DNA from: Trichobilharzia szidati | Taxonomy: Eukaryota > Platyhelminthes > Trematoda > Strigeidida > Schistosomatidae | Length of the DNA stretch: 64,000 nt | Assembly: GCA_944472155.2 (NCBI GenBank) | Contig: OX235279.1 | Location: 63,709,564 to 63,773,563, forward strand | Direction of reading: 5' to 3' | Part shown: positions 1-11,413 of the stretch, piece after piece | Layout of the letters: every line of letters begins with the position of its first letter | How positions within the stretch are numbered: position 1 is the stretch's first letter | Translations under genes and position numbers: made by a program | The notes under the pieces: generated by a model | The model's database searches: none | Told to the model about the DNA's origin: nothing | The model's input: only the letters and a program-made list of their open reading frames with translations

Positions 1-2
1 GT

Positions 3-479
3 ACGCATAAAGTAGTCGGTGAGGACAATGCATCTGATTTGTGTATTTCCTTAGTTCCAAAAAGGCCTTTAACGTCGGCTCGTTCAGCAATTGGTGAATT
101 CTTAAGAAAATTACAGTATTACAAAGGTAAAGCGAACGCTATGTATGGATATGCTTTCTCCCAACACTATAGTCAACTACTTCCAAAATATTTGACTGAT
201 TTGCTCTGGCATAAATGGCTACGTGGATATCTTCTGATGCTGCAAACAAGATCTAAGTGGTTGGATATAAAGCACAACCTACAACCTGATGATCTCGTCT
301 TAGTTAACAGTGCTGACACACAGAGAGGTCTCTGGCGAAAGGCTATAGTTAAGCAGATGTACTATGACCAAGATGGCCACGTCAGGACACTGTGTTTGAA
401 AACTTCAGCTCAAGAAGTGGAACAAGATATAAGAAGCGTACGAAAGGTCAACGTGGTGATCGTTCGCGGGGAGTGTTAA
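3..479 (+). CDS. BEL/Pao retrotransposon Pol, C-terminal fragment (cut by window edge)
   Basis: The reading frame is open from base 3 to a TAA at 477-479 and has no start in the window, so it is the 3' end of a longer polyprotein. It shows the pattern found downstream of the integrase in BEL/Pao polyproteins (DUF5641 type): W-L-R-G-Y-L-L-x-L-Q-x-R-x-K-W, then D-D-L-V-L-V-N, then R-G-L-W-R-K-A-I-V and D-G-x-V-R-T-L-C-L-K-T, ending in R-G-E-C. BEL/Pao polyproteins often end in G-E-C, with the last bases belonging to the 3' LTR; here the TGT of the Cys codon is the likely first base triplet of the LTR. No stop or frameshift is seen, so this copy may be fairly young. The family call is from motif recognition; the schistosome BEL element Sinbad is a candidate relative. 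Confidence 0.82.
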   Translation, partial: THKVVGEDNASDLCISLVPKRPLTSARSAIGEFLRKLQYYKGKANAMYGYAFSQHYSQLLPKYLTDLLWHKWLRGYLLMLQTRSKWLDIKHNLQPDDLVLVNSADTQRGLWRKAIVKQMYYDQDGHVRTLCLKTSAQEVEQDIRSVRKVNVVIVRGEC

Positions 480-867
480 TCGCGATAGATAGATAGACTG
501 TATGATAAACAGCCAATCAATATTATGTGACCTTTTTAGTCGCGATTATTGGTCGATTTATTGTAACTCTCACCACGTGATGACCTTGAATGTTCTTTTT
601 TGTCTGTCACTTTACTTGTATATACATGTAATTAATTGACTGTTCATTTTGTCCGTACCTTCAATACTGTTCGGTACGTTTTTGTCCTATTTTTGTAATG
701 ACAATGGATTTGTACATTTTTCTTGGTGTAATTGTATGGTTTATTTTATGTTTTAGAAACAGATAAAGTTAAAGTCAAGTTATTCTGTTTTAACTATTGC
801 TAAGCCCAGACTCTGTGTTGTCAGTATTGAGGGAGGACTAAATCTGTAGGATAAAAATAATCCTACA
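474..867 (+). repeat. Probable 3' LTR of the BEL/Pao element
   Basis: The segment begins with TGTTAATCGCG directly at the end of the Pol frame and can be closed at ...ATCCTACA, giving TG...CA ends and about 394 bp, a normal LTR length. The overlap of the Pol stop with the LTR start is typical for BEL elements. The 5' LTR is outside the window, so the right boundary is inferred from the CA end only. Confidence 0.65.
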
Positions 868-1593
868 ATTCCCCTTTCAGAAAAACAGTATTCCGGCATG
901 CATAAAATATTTCATAGCCACCTATGGCCAAAAGCATTTCACTTTTTGTCCCAACGAGCATGCCTGACAGCCGACCAGAATGGAACTGGCTAAAATACTT
1001 CCTGATTCATTGTAGAGACAGACAGCTACATGACTGTAGTCTTCAGTGTAATAATTTACAAAACAGTTACTTCTACCAGTAAGCTTCAAGCATTTACATC
1101 ACAGTGGGAAAAACTATTTCATCAATAAATTGCGGTGTTAAACCCATTCGAAGACACACATGTCGCCAAAACATCTTCAGATATTCCTCTCATTAATACA
1201 TCAAACAGAAATAAATGCAAACAGTACTGCTTTCACTTAGATATTCTTCAGGGTTCGTTTTAATTCACAGAGATTTATACATAAAATTTTCAACAAATGA
1301 CGGTAAATCTGCGGATCAAATAAAAATAATGTGTTGAATGTTTTGAATGTCAGTAGTAACGATGATCATAATGGGAACAAAATAATGATAATGAGGTTTG
1401 TGCAAGTGGCGATGAGAATAACGAAGATAGTAATTTGTGTATATGAACCCAATTCAATAAATAAGTTAGGTCAAATCTTGAAAGTTACGTAATACTAAAG
1501 ATGAAGTAGGCAGATAATCAGAGTTTAAATAAACATCATTAAGACACAAAGGAAGTGGAAAATAAGAAAAGGTGAGAGGGTTTTAATTAGACT
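868..1593. other. No gene seen; right part is probably Penelope-like 3' UTR
   Basis: AT-rich sequence without a supported ORF. From about 1,330 to 1,593 it lies just downstream, on the minus strand, of the Penelope-like ORF stop and is probably that element's 3' untranslated region. Nothing is recognised in 868-1,330. Confidence 0.4.
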
Positions 1594-2190
1594 TTACCTA
1601 GGCCAAGGGAGAGACTAAGGTAGAACAAACTTCTTTCGTGCACAAAGACTAGGATTGTTCTCTTGAATTCCCGTAACTTCAACTATGTGTAAAAGACGGG
1701 TTCGAATTCCGTTCGAAAGGTTCAGTGGAAAGCGACAGATAATTTTGAAAGCACTTCTTCTGTCCACTTGGTGACCGCCGTCAATCAAATGAGCCAAAAT
1801 AGAACTTCTTATAGATTTTGTTTGACCTTTCCCGAACCACGAAGGAAGATTCTCAGTAATACCTTTGTTGAGCTGTCTAGTTGTTCGCCCTATGTAGCTT
1901 TTTCTACAGGAGCAACTACATTTGTAGAAACACATTGGAGGGGCATAGCTAGAAAGCTTGTCTTTCGCTTGAGCAATCATAATTGCTCATCTGGAAAATG
2001 ACAAACAAAGGGTGGCGGCAGTATAAGTCCGTTTTATTGCTCTCGACAATCTTTGGTTCAGAAATTCATTAGCCAAGTCCTCATTAAAATTCAATTTTAG
2101 GAACAGTTGTTTCTCTCTAATTGTTGCCAGTTCCTCTTTATTATAGCTGGTGTTCATGTGCCTCTTCACAAACGCACTACGATAACCCAT
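1594..2190 (-). pseudogene. Penelope-like element, GIY-YIG endonuclease end, broken
   Basis: One minus-strand frame runs from 2190 to a TAA at 1594-1596 and is broken by TGA at 1987-1989 and TAG at 1615-1617. It matches the C-terminal part of Penelope-like polyproteins: a linker with R-T-Y-T-A-A-x-L-C-L-S-F-S, then the GIY-YIG endonuclease core with C-S-C-S-C, K-S-Y-I-G-R-T-T-R, S-S-I-L-A-H-L-I-D-G-G-H, and the end C-A-R-K-K-F-V-L-P followed by S-L-P-W. The homologous block in the Penelope-like copy at 62,609-63,520 aligns residue by residue through the linker and Y-I-G-R. Penelope-like enzymes pair a telomerase-related reverse transcriptase with this nuclease; the transcriptase part is missing here, so this is a truncated dead copy. 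Confidence 0.8.
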
Positions 2191-2372
2191 TTGGACCAGT
2201 GTAATCTGGATGTATCCTCATTAATTTCCTAAGGGGTGATCTGTACAGATCCTTCTTCTTCTATTTGTATCGGATTGGTACAAAACTGAAAGATGGCTGT
2301 TGAAGGACAGATCCACCTCTACGAACAAGTTGAAAGTGGTCATAAGTGCACAATGTTTGTTTTCAGATGACT

Positions 2373-3029
2373 TTACAACAGATGAGACATGGAAAGTCTG
2401 ACTTCTGGTAGCTGAAGTCCACCAAGTAAACATGACTCAGAATCAAAGCTGCATGAGACTGTGTTAAGACACAAGGGTGGCGTGTTGTTTCTGCTATCCA
2501 CAGACACGCTGTATGGGACTGTGTCACGGCCACAAAGTGGGCAGATATACCAAAACCATGGGCATGTGTTATTTCGCATAAACTCATAGTATGATTTCTG
2601 CACCCCTTTTTCACAACGGCAGTGTACCCATCGTTTGCAAAAATTGCATTCAAAAGCTGAATCAGTTTTAGAAACGATGACACTATACGCCTGATATTCG
2701 TCTTCCTTCCTTGATGACGCTTTCGAGGTCTTATGACGTCTTGAGCGCTTCTTTTTTGTTTTGCTGTGTCTCACGCACTGGCTTTCAGTGGATGCAGGTG
2801 TAGTATCATTTCCACCTGGTATTTCCTGTGCCGTTTCAGTGCTGGACTGTGGCAATGCAGGCGTAGTATCAGAGCAGACGGGACCTACACGAGTCTTTAG
2901 GGTCGGTATGCGAGATGGGATTGACGTCCCTGGGTTATTGCCTCCTCTGGCTGAAGCCCTAGTGACTACAGAATATGGTGTTTCATTGCTTTTTCTAAAG
3001 CTACTACCAACAGTCATATTAACAATCAC
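2373..3029 (-). CDS. PHD-finger ORF, probable LINE ORF1 remnant
   Basis: A 218-residue minus-strand ORF. The first 110 residues are Ser/Thr/Pro-rich and are followed by a basic stretch K-T-K-K-K-R-S-R-R. Then comes a zinc-finger pattern C-x2-C-x4-H-x2-C, read in C-N-F-C-K-R-W-V-H-C-R-C, with Y-E-F-M about 12 residues on and a closing C-P-L-C. This is the PHD-like arrangement found in the first ORF of some CR1-group LINEs, where it is thought to bind nucleic acid or chromatin. No reverse transcriptase follows it downstream on the minus strand: the next thing is the Penelope-like fragment, so it is an orphaned piece. A host PHD protein exon is a less likely alternative. Length, finger and basic region are seen; the LINE origin is inferred. 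Confidence 0.5.
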   Translation of the reverse strand: MIVNMTVGSSFRKSNETPYSVVTRASARGGNNPGTSIPSRIPTLKTRVGPVCSDTTPALPQSSTETAQEIPGGNDTTPASTESQCVRHSKTKKKRSRRHKTSKASSRKEDEYQAYSVIVSKTDSAFECNFCKRWVHCRCEKGVQKSYYEFMRNNTCPWFWYICPLCGRDTVPYSVSVDSRNNTPPLCLNTVSCSFDSESCLLGGLQLPEVRLSMSHLL

Positions 3030-3480
3030 TGTGACCTATGCAATATACGAATAAGAGAGTAACACTATCTACCCACAAGAACAAGAATAAGACTGATAAA
3101 GTACAAGACAAGGAAAAGAAAAGGCTTTCGACTTCACCTAGTACTTTCTGGATGTTCGGCTTCAGAGCAATCACGTGGTAGACCAACAAGTCTTATTTAT
3201 CTGAACGGGTGAGGAAGATGCTGCTACAGAAGTGGCACCTGAAGCTTTGGCAGTAGTTCGTAACAGCTACAACTGTCTCTGTGTGGTAAGTCCATGTACT
3301 TGTTATGTAATGGTAAGTAGTGGTTGAATTTAATTCACTGGCTATGAAGATCAGGTTACCCAAAGTGGATAATTCACAAAATAGGTATTTCCTGACTGGA
3401 AATAAAAAAAAAGGTGAGGATATACGCGATAACCAATACAGTGAGCGAAAATACACCAAGATAACTACGTCGTATTCAAA

Positions 3481-3678
3481 ATCCAATATTCAATATCGTT
3501 TTTACGAGCTAGTATAAACCAATTTGATTTCCTTGTGCTCGCCTCTTGATTGTGAGGTATATGTTCCTGATCTTCGGTAAACTTCTGCGTATCTCGTCCC
3601 GGCACTCGACTGTCGTAGCTTTGATTGACTCCCAAAGGAGCAGTGCTGGGATTAATTATATGTGGTTTCTAGTTTGTG
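3481..3678 (+). repeat. Dispersed repeat, copy 1 (inverse of 16,294-16,492)
   Basis: About 198 bp here match the reverse complement of 16,294-16,492 with scattered substitutions, for example around GACTGTCGTAGCTTTGATTG. Similarity stops sharply on both sides, as for a mobile-element piece. The family is not recognised; an LTR or leader fragment is possible. Short ORFs inside it exist only because the repeat is conserved. Confidence 0.75.
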
Positions 3679-4212
3679 AATGGAGTTGTTCTTTTCACCA
3701 GTTAGTTCTCCGGTATCGTCGTCAAAAGAAAAGAGATAATAATAGATTTAATTAGTGAAGTTACTCAGACTGACAGACAGAAAAAGAAATAAGAAAACGG
3801 AACAACAGTCAGCTGATTAAATTTAAAGAATAATATGAATAATATATATATCGGTAATAATAATAATAAGAGTAAGTGCAGTTAAAGTTGTCAGGAGAGT
3901 AAGATGGAAGAGAATGTAAAGAAGTAAAACGACGAACTTAGTTGTCTACCCCTGGTGCATGGGATTTTAAGGGGATAGGCCATTTGCGAGCAGTCCTTGC
4001 GTCGCTGAATGGTTGTCCAGTCTTCGCCCAAGGGCGTCCACGGACGGTGCCATGGCTACATCTGCCGGTAAGGAATTCCAAGGACAACAAACCCGCAGTG
4101 AAAAGAAGTGGGAGCGCACCCAGGTCCTTGCCCTCTGGTGAGCTATCCATCTAGGATTTCCACGAGGAAGCCAATACCTACTCAATGGCAGAACACCTTT
4201 GCATGTGTGATT

Positions 4213-5693
4213 CTAGTGATTTGTTATTTTGTAGGCAGTAATTAAATCCCTCCTAAGCCGACGGTAACTGAGTGTGAATAGGCCTAATTTCTTCAGCTCC
4301 TCATCATATGGTTTGTTTCGGAGACCAACCACTCCTTTGGACTCTTTTGAAGGGGTTGGCGTCTCTTCTGAGCAGTGGGGGTGCAATAATATTACGTACT
4401 TCAAGATGCGTTCTGGTGTGTGTTTTGTACAACCTTAGAAAGAGTTCAGGACTGAGTGCACCTAACTGTCTATGTGTAAAGTGTATGAGAGCATATGCCC
4501 TCGCTACGTCCCACGTGTAATTTACGCTTGTGTCCATTTTTCCCTTTAGAAGTAGACCTAAGTCGCGTTCGGACGTTGTGCAGGACAAGATTTCATTTCA
4601 TTTTAGGGTGTAACTTGCATTCTGTAGTCTACAGGTGCGTAACTTCACTACTTTGCGCTTTTTCAGGTTGAAAGTCATGCCCCCGGGTTACCGCCCAGTC
4701 TTCCAGAAGGTTTAAATCTTCCTGCAGCCTATTTGAGTCCTCCGGGCACTTTATCGCCCTCCATATCTCTACGTCGTCAGCGTATAGAAGAGTTGGGCAG
4801 CTTATATGGCATGGTAGCTCATTGATAAAAATCAAAAACATCAGTGGTCCTAGGATAGAACCCTGAGACACTCCTGATGACGAGCTGTGCCAAGATGATC
4901 GGACTCGATTGATCTTAGTGCAAAATTGCCTGTCAGCCAGGTAGTCCTTTAAACATGACAGAAGTGGCTTACCTATACCTGCATGGCTTATTTTGTGTAG
5001 GAGGTCATGGTGAACTGCATCAAATACCCTTTCAAAGTCCACGAATACCACATGTACTGGAACATTCATATCCCAGCATTTCGTCCAATCGTCCCAAGCT
5101 GATAGTAGGTTAGTAACACAGGATCTACCCCTCCTGAAACCATGTTGGGCTTCATGGAGTATATTAGACCTATCGAGATATTCCCTGATGTGATCGTCAA
5201 TAATACTTTTCTGTACTTCTGATACCAGTGGGAGTAGAGCTACTGGTCTATAACTAGTGGGATTTCGCCTATCCCCACCCTTGAAGATCGGAGAAAGGAT
5301 GGCTCTTTTCCACTCCTTTGCCAGTCTCCCCGAATCTGTTGAGTGTTGGAACAAGTCGCATAAGGGCCTACAGAGAGCTTTGATGCACTGTTCTAGAACA
5401 GATGGACTGATGTCGTCACAACCTGGGGACTTCCCAGGTGTGAGTCGGTGTAGCTTCCCTAGTACTATTGCCGGGTTGATTTGGGGAGTAGCCACTAGGT
5501 CTTCCTCCTGTGAAATAGTAGTGCCACCATTTTGGTCCGTAACGGTAATACCCATATTGCTGTTCAGCTGTTTGGCTACATCTAAACTGAATTTATCAGC
5601 CATCTCCAAACAAGTGAGATACTGACCGCTTGGGCCTACTAAGGCGCATGCCCCGTGGTTGGTTGGTTTTCTTTCCGACATGGGTCGATACAA
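4213..5693 (-). pseudogene. CR1-like LINE reverse transcriptase with C-terminal domain, frameshifted
   Basis: The open stretch 4,629-5,693 holds the reverse-transcriptase blocks in order: G-K-S-P-G-C-D-D-I, the W-K-R-A-I-L-S-P-I-F-K-G-G region, Y-R-P-V-A-L-L-P, Q-H-G-F-R-R-G-R-S-C, V-F-V-D-F-E-R-V-F-D-A-V, G-V-S-Q-G-S-I-L-G-P and the catalytic L-L-Y-A-D-D-V. The second Asp pair of Y-A-D-D is intact. The sequence then shifts frame into 4,304-4,588 (D-L-G-L-L-L, L-F-L-R-L-Y-K-T) and again into 4,213-4,404 (Y-R-R-L-R-R-D-L-I-T-A-Y). In working relatives these parts form one ORF, so there are at least two frameshifts. The enzyme would copy the element RNA at a nicked target. Confidence 0.85.
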
Positions 5694-5707
5694 GTTTTTG
5701 AGGTTTT

Positions 5708-6910
5708 CTAGGAGTCTTTTGGCAAGGTTAGCCTGGAATGACCTCCTGTCACTCTTGACTCTCCAGAGTTCCTGAGTTCCAGGTCGATCTGACTCTTAGA
5801 TACGCGCCATGTAAACCAAGCCTTCCGCTTTGCCTGCAGAATACGTTGCGTGCCTCTCTTTAACCACAGTGACTTCCTTTTGGGCTGTGTTGTGACTAAA
5901 GGGACGGTATCCGAGATTGCTCTATGAATAATCTTTTTTACCACTTCTCAGTGTTCATCCACAGATAGCTCATCCCGTCCTAAGAGCCAGTCTGCGTCGG
6001 ACAAGAGCCTCCGCATTTCAGCATAGTCAGCCTTGCTATAACATCACCATGGTCGCGTAACGTATCACTGCAAATACTCACGGAGAATGAGATAGAAACC
6101 TATGACTGCATGGTCACTACTTCCTAGAGGAGTCATGATCTAGACCCTTTCGACGAGTAATTGGTCACTAGTTAGAATGTAGTCTAGTTTTGATGACTTT
6201 CCACTAGGGCCCCACCTAGTGTCGTCTCTAACATTCTCAGTCAGTCCCGTATTTCGAATAGTCTGCAGTAAATTTTGGCCTAATTTTCCCTTAGCATACC
6301 CCAAGCCAACGGTTCAGTGATAGGGCATTGAAATCTCAAGCTATGGTGATTTGGTCATAGCCCAAGTCTCGTATCCCTGTGATAGTGCTGAGCAGTAGCT
6401 GTTTGTGCTCTGCCCCACAGGTGGGTGATAGGTAGATGCCACCCAGTTAATGCTTGGTGTGGCCTACGGGGAAATTACACCATATGGAGTCTGGGAGTTC
6501 AATGAGTGGTAGGTCCGTTGCATGCACACATTTGAGTTACCTGTCAAAGTATATATAGACTCCCCCTCCTTCCTTTTTATCCCTGTCTCTCCTGACCAGA
6601 ACCATATCACCTATTCTGATTTCCTCGTTAGTGATAGTGGGGGTTAGCCAGGTTTCAGTGAGAATGATTGTTTTAAGTTGTAGGTGTGCTTGGAGATTTC
6701 GGAGTTCGCCTACTTTTCCTCTCAGCCCCCCACATTGCTGTATAGGCAGCTGACAGTGAGTCTTACAACATCAGCGTGTTGTTGGGTAGTTGACGTGAAG
6801 CTCTCTGCTGGTAGGGGACTTAATATTGGGACTAGTTGGCCGATTCCGATGTAACGATGGTGCATTATGTGCATCTGTTCATGAAACATCTCCAGTCCTC
6901 TAAGCATGTA
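5708..6910 (-). pseudogene. CR1-like LINE apurinic-type endonuclease and linker, broken
   Basis: Minus-strand translation gives C-L-Y-S-N-V-G-G-L-R-G-K-V-G-E-L and then I-I-L-T-E-T-W-L-T-P (about 6,690-6,640), the typical start of a LINE endonuclease with the catalytic Glu in T-E-T-W. V-R-R-D-R-D-K-K-E-G-G-G-V follows. The downstream part to 5,950 has several stops. The piece at 5,708-5,944 with K-S-L-W-L-K-R-G-T-Q is the linker before the reverse transcriptase. Upstream, near 7,060, a C-Q-V-C pair may belong to a zinc knuckle of the leader ORF. This domain nicks the genomic target for target-primed reverse transcription. Confidence 0.72.
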
Positions 6911-7150
6911 TTTTGCAATAACGACTTCAATCTTGAAATATATTTCGCGCTTAGTTCGCAGTTTCGCGTTGAATTAGTGCATTTCTGCCCAATAATAATT
7001 ATGTGCACTGTAACCACCAAAATTTTGTTTGCGATATCTCAATTGCATATTGTTTGGTCCGCCACAAACTTGACAGTGGAACCCTGATTTACATGGACTA
7101 TTCGATCTTCCTTTTTCTTATTTCTGTATTTTATAACGCTCATACTGACC

Positions 7151-7770
7151 ATTTGTGTGGATGACTTTCAACTAGACCGCGCAAATGTCCTCAAGGTAAA
7201 GCTGGAGGCGCCACTTCAAACAGGGGTTATGCCTTATCAATGCCCCTGCTTGCATTTCGCTGTAGTTGTGTATTGCCGTAATTCCCAACCATCCTGCCTA
7301 CCTAGTTATAGTCTAATAACAATATTGGCGTTTAAAATGCCTTGGTCGCTAAGTTGTGGTGCTCAAAGGTGAGGAGACAGTCCTCCGTATTGCCAAGAAG
7401 CTTGTCTTACAAAATAGGCGGCCACATACTTATTATATTAAAATCGAAAGTAATGCAGCAACAGAATGAGTGATTGAAAAATCGCTTTCCACATATATTT
7501 CAATGAAGTATGTATCCTGGTACTTTTTTCTTCAAAAAGTGAAGGATTGTCGTGGCTGACTGCTGTGTTTGCTTTGAAGTAATTGATTTGTTCTCTTGAG
7601 ATAGATAGTAGCGCTTAGATTCAAACAGCCATAACACAAGTACAAGAATGTTGTTATGTGAGAAACGCGCCTTGTGCTGGAATATAACTGGTAATGGTGA
7701 GTTTAAAAGTCACCCTATTCATTTTCATGGACAGATGATAGAAGCCAATTGAAGCATTGCTAGCTTTGAT
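7151..7770. other. No gene seen
   Basis: AT-rich stretch between the CR1-like LINE and a SINE. No supported ORF, RNA gene or recognised repeat. Confidence 0.4.
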
Positions 7771-7946
7771 GTGTGTCGTTGTTTTATTTGATTTTTGATT
7801 ACAGCTTGATTCCACGCCGTATTTTTTGGCACAGGTGTGGAATTTTCAGCATGCGATATCGGTAGCCCAAATTTTGCAGGCCAACCATAGATATCAGGTG
7901 TGCGTCGACAGAGTATCGAACCCCGGACCATGTGCCACCGACGCAC
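7771..7946 (-). mobile_element. tRNA-derived SINE with deleted head
   Basis: Minus strand. The tRNA-like head (7,900-7,946) keeps the acceptor-like ends GTGCGTC/GACGCAC and the B-box GGTTCGAT, but is only 47 nt against 76 nt in the sister copy at 62,122-62,197. The 29 missing bases contained the rest of the A-box and the anticodon arm. The body that follows, with ACCTGATATCTATGG and GGAATCAAGCTGTAATCA, matches the 62-kb copy closely. Such SINEs are transcribed by RNA polymerase III and moved by LINE enzymes; this copy has lost its promoter. Confidence 0.8.
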
Positions 7947-10900
7947 TCAAAGTCCTACAAACATCGTTGTCTACTACTTTTGTAATTTGTTCCATCGCCA
8001 AAATATCCATGATCTGAACGCAGAGGATTCTCTAGCGTTTTAGTGAGTGAGTGGCCATCGTAACTTCCCACTGCTTAAAGGAATAAACAAACGAAGAAGG
8101 TGACAGCCAACTGTGCTCCCAAAATGGATGTTGCATACAATTTTACCTTCCATTAACGCAACATTTCGCAATTCCCGCATGAATTTGACTGACTACAATT
8201 ATAATGATTTCCATGTGTTCTGTGATACTTCAGTTCTCATCCGAGATCAAAGCTGCTGTCATAACTCCTGAAGCTTCGCATGTAGTTCTGAATTTTCAAA
8301 AATTACTGCTTAGCCAAGACACCAAGATAGCTTACGGAATTCCGCATACACATAAAGCGTTTGTTTACCTGCGTTGTAACCAGTGAGCTTTTTTGCACTA
8401 AGATTACACCTATCATATTTACGTAGATATCGGCCACATCAGGTGTAGGGGAAGCGAGAAAAGCCGTTATATAAATAACCCCCCTAGGGGTAGGAATATG
8501 ATCTAGAAAAGTTGCAGATTCGCACGCAACACTCTGCAACGAGGGCAATGGATGGCGGCACACATCAGCTTATTCTTGCAGAAATCAGCCGCTATCATGT
8601 TATCTTCGGATTGTTTTATGTTGTTTTCACACGCTTTTATGACTGAAAGGCATGACAAATACCACATTTTAACCAAAAACCTTGCAAAAATGGAAAAAGT
8701 ATTCGTTTTCAGCATTTTGACCGAACATCTAGTTGTCGTCAAACTGAGTTGTTACTGTGCATCAGGAATGTTATTATTCCTTGTACAGTGTTAATTGAGA
8801 TAAGAAATCTGAAGCAATTTAGACAGATGAAACATATTTTCCTAAATGGTGAAGTGTCTTGAATATGAGGGCTATGAAAGTTTCATAATAACCATAGGAT
8901 TTTACAGCTGTGAAGAAATGTGAGTCGACTGATCGGTTAGGTAGTAGCGGAAAGACAATCTGCTAACTAAGAGTTACTTTGTTTCGTAATACTCTTTTAA
9001 TTGTAACCGTTTTGCAACATATCTACTACTGTTTTATTTTCCAGGTTACGACCGTTACTTCCGCAGTCGCTCAACTTATTTATAGACTTTTATGAAGCAG
9101 AAACAGAGACTATACATGTGAATAACGATATTATGAATGCATTTGTCGGAATAAATATTTCTAAAAAGTCTACAAGACATTTATGCATTATTAATACTTA
9201 TTGTTTATCGAAGTGAAAAGTAATGCCAACTTAGAAGACGTAATATGCGCAAAACGTTACAATTACCTGTAATCAGAATGGTCGTACTGAGGTACTTCTA
9301 TTACTTTTCAGTAATTACTTCCGCTGGTAGACTGTAAGCAGATAAAGCGCACACCAGAGGCCTATGTAATAAGTTACAGTATTTTATGACAACAAAATAA
9401 TCGGTGAAGTTGATTAACTTCGTCAACTAATACATTGGTCTAATTGGCAGTTTGATCATGTAAGAGCCTATTGATACTAAATGCTAACACAAAAAGAGTG
9501 ACGTAGCCATCTTTCTTCTAATACAGTGCTATTACACGCAATGTACGAATAATAATCAACCTGTGATAAATAGAATATATGTTACATAGTGTGTTTGAAG
9601 TGCCTGGACTACCAGTACAAGTCATTTACGTATACAGTATACGTTTGCCAGGTTATATTTTGTTATTAGAATACAAACACATGTTCGACGGCTATTTTCT
9701 TCTCAACACTAATGCCTACTAATATCCTGCACGACAAAATTAAATGTAACCGAAGCATTTCATACGAGGCTTTATGACGCACTGAGGAAATAATAACGGT
9801 TCACTACTTTGACGCATTTCACACAAGCATTACTACATTGCCTATCATTCTCGTCAACTATGCAATGTCCTCGAAATGACAAATGAAAGAGATACAGGTA
9901 GTCGACATAAATGCATATATTAACAAAGGAACAACAGTCAACCAAATGAAAAATAGTTTAGCATGAAAGAGAACATATTCCCATTGAAAAAAAGAGTCTA
10001 TAACAATTCAGTGAAAAATCTCAGTTGCAGACTCTTTATGGCCACATAATAGCCAACATAAAGTCCACTAATCGTTCTATCCACAAGACACGGATCAGTT
10101 TCCCTCAGTTGATAGTGGCACTGGACCCGTCTTTGCAGTTTTGACCGCCACCCGGTCCTTCAGAAAAAACCGAATATGATGTTTCCATGCACAGATCGAT
10201 ATTGCATTCCTTCGAATACCTTCTGCCACACTGAGAAATATCTGGGGATGCAGCTATCTATCGCGCTTTCCTGTTGTACAAAGCAAATATTACACAATTG
10301 CCTCTTTTATCCATGTGTTACAAACAACTGAAAAAATCTTCAACTGCTATACTTCTTTAAATAAGTTTCTCAATAATATGCTTTTTGCAAGTGGATACAA
10401 TGCATATCACACCCATGAAATTTATACATAATATATTAACTTGTCCCCTATAGCTGAAAAATGTAGGGTCTATCTGATTTTATTACTATTATTACAAAGC
10501 CCGCCTCAGTAACGTGCACTACGTGTAAATCACAGCGTTTATGCAAAGGAAAAACTACCAGTCATAATATGCATAGGTTACCTTCAAGTCCTTAGCCTCT
10601 CCACAAGCTGTGTGTGCTGCTACCCATTGCAGTGCAGGGGGTGAGTAAATTTTATGCGCAATAAAATTAAGTGGATTATCGTAAGTGTGTAATTAATGAG
10701 ACACGCTGGTAACTACGATAATTTTGCATGAGTGCTATCATTCTCGCTAGGCCGGTAAAAATAAATGCCGTCCACTTCACAATGGAACTAGTTAAATGAT
10801 AATAGGACAATAAAATGGGCAGGTAGAGCCTTCTCATAATGTAGACTTCACTTCGCAGACCGTATCTCATCAGACGAGGATTAGAACTCAGGCTGTGGTT

Positions 10901-10949
10901 ATGTATGCTGGAAGAGCCTGATAGTAGGAAAGTGGACAAAGATGAGTAA
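7947..10949. other. No gene seen (3 kb)
   Basis: Only short ORFs (86 residues or fewer at 8,200-8,800; one of 97 on the minus strand at 10,676-10,969) without recognisable motifs or splice structure. AT-rich, no clear repeat family. Old degraded repeats cannot be excluded. Confidence 0.4.
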
Positions 10950-11015
10950 TCCATAGACCTGTTGGACATGCTTTTATCTTCTGTTGTTACATTTGGTGTC
11001 GCTGCCTACTGACAA

Positions 11016-11324
11016 ATGGAAAGCCTATACCCTGCAGTTTTTGATGGAGACATATTAGTCTTCGGGCAGGACTTCGAGGCTTCTGCGCAGCTGAATGGCG
11101 TTCAAGATCTGTCAGCGATGAGGCTGTTACTTGGGACACTGCTGGGATGACGGGAGAAAGCAGCATATGAAACTGTGAGGCGATATACCGACGAATTTGC
11201 GATGGGGTCAGGCAAACAGTTTCCAAAGTGGGAAGGACAACATATGGCCACTTTGAGATGGGGTTACGCAGACACAATCACAATAGCAAGCAAAGAGAAA
11301 CAGGTGAACATCAGCGGGCCCTGA
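11016..11324 (+). pseudogene. gag-like remnant of the mini LTR element
   Basis: ATG at 11,016 starts a frame with one TGA at 11,148-11,150 (codon 45) that otherwise runs to 11,324. The start reads M-E-S-L-Y-P-A-V-F-D-G-D, then F-G-Q-D-F-E-A-S-A-Q-L and M-R-L-L-L-G-T-L-L-G. This resembles the F-D-G ... F-x-x-F-E ... L ... L-x-G layout of Ty3-like gag N-termini. Its position 25 bp after the LTR end fits. The gag assignment rests on this weak pattern and on context. Confidence 0.5.
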
Positions 11325-11413
11325 GATTCCATACAGTAAGACAAACGAACAAAGCCCCTAGAACCGAGAAGACCAAACCAACTTCACTCGCAAGTCTTTG
11401 ACGGTAGGACGAA

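Larger units (their letters stand above)
3840..7150 (-). mobile_element. CR1-like (Jockey superfamily) LINE, nearly full ORF2, broken
   Basis: Read on the minus strand, the order is a Cys-containing leader (about 7,100), an endonuclease domain (about 6,760-5,950), a linker, a reverse transcriptase (5,693-4,629), a C-terminal domain (4,588-4,213) and a final block (4,185-3,938) with H-F-F-S-L-R-V-C-C-P-W-N-S-L-P, which is the usual CR1 ORF2 end. The 3' UTR ends in a TTATTA-rich stretch near 3,850. Several frameshifts and stops split the ORF, so it is dead. Schistosome CR1-like elements of the SR1/pido type are the likely relatives; the subfamily needs a library search. Confidence 0.85.

Noticed and set aside
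3942..4154. 70-residue plus-strand ORF
   Set aside because: It is the antisense shadow of the CR1 ORF2 C-terminus, which has the recognisable W-N-S-L-P motif on the minus strand.
5257..5625. 122-residue plus-strand ORF
   Set aside because: Antisense shadow of the CR1 reverse transcriptase.
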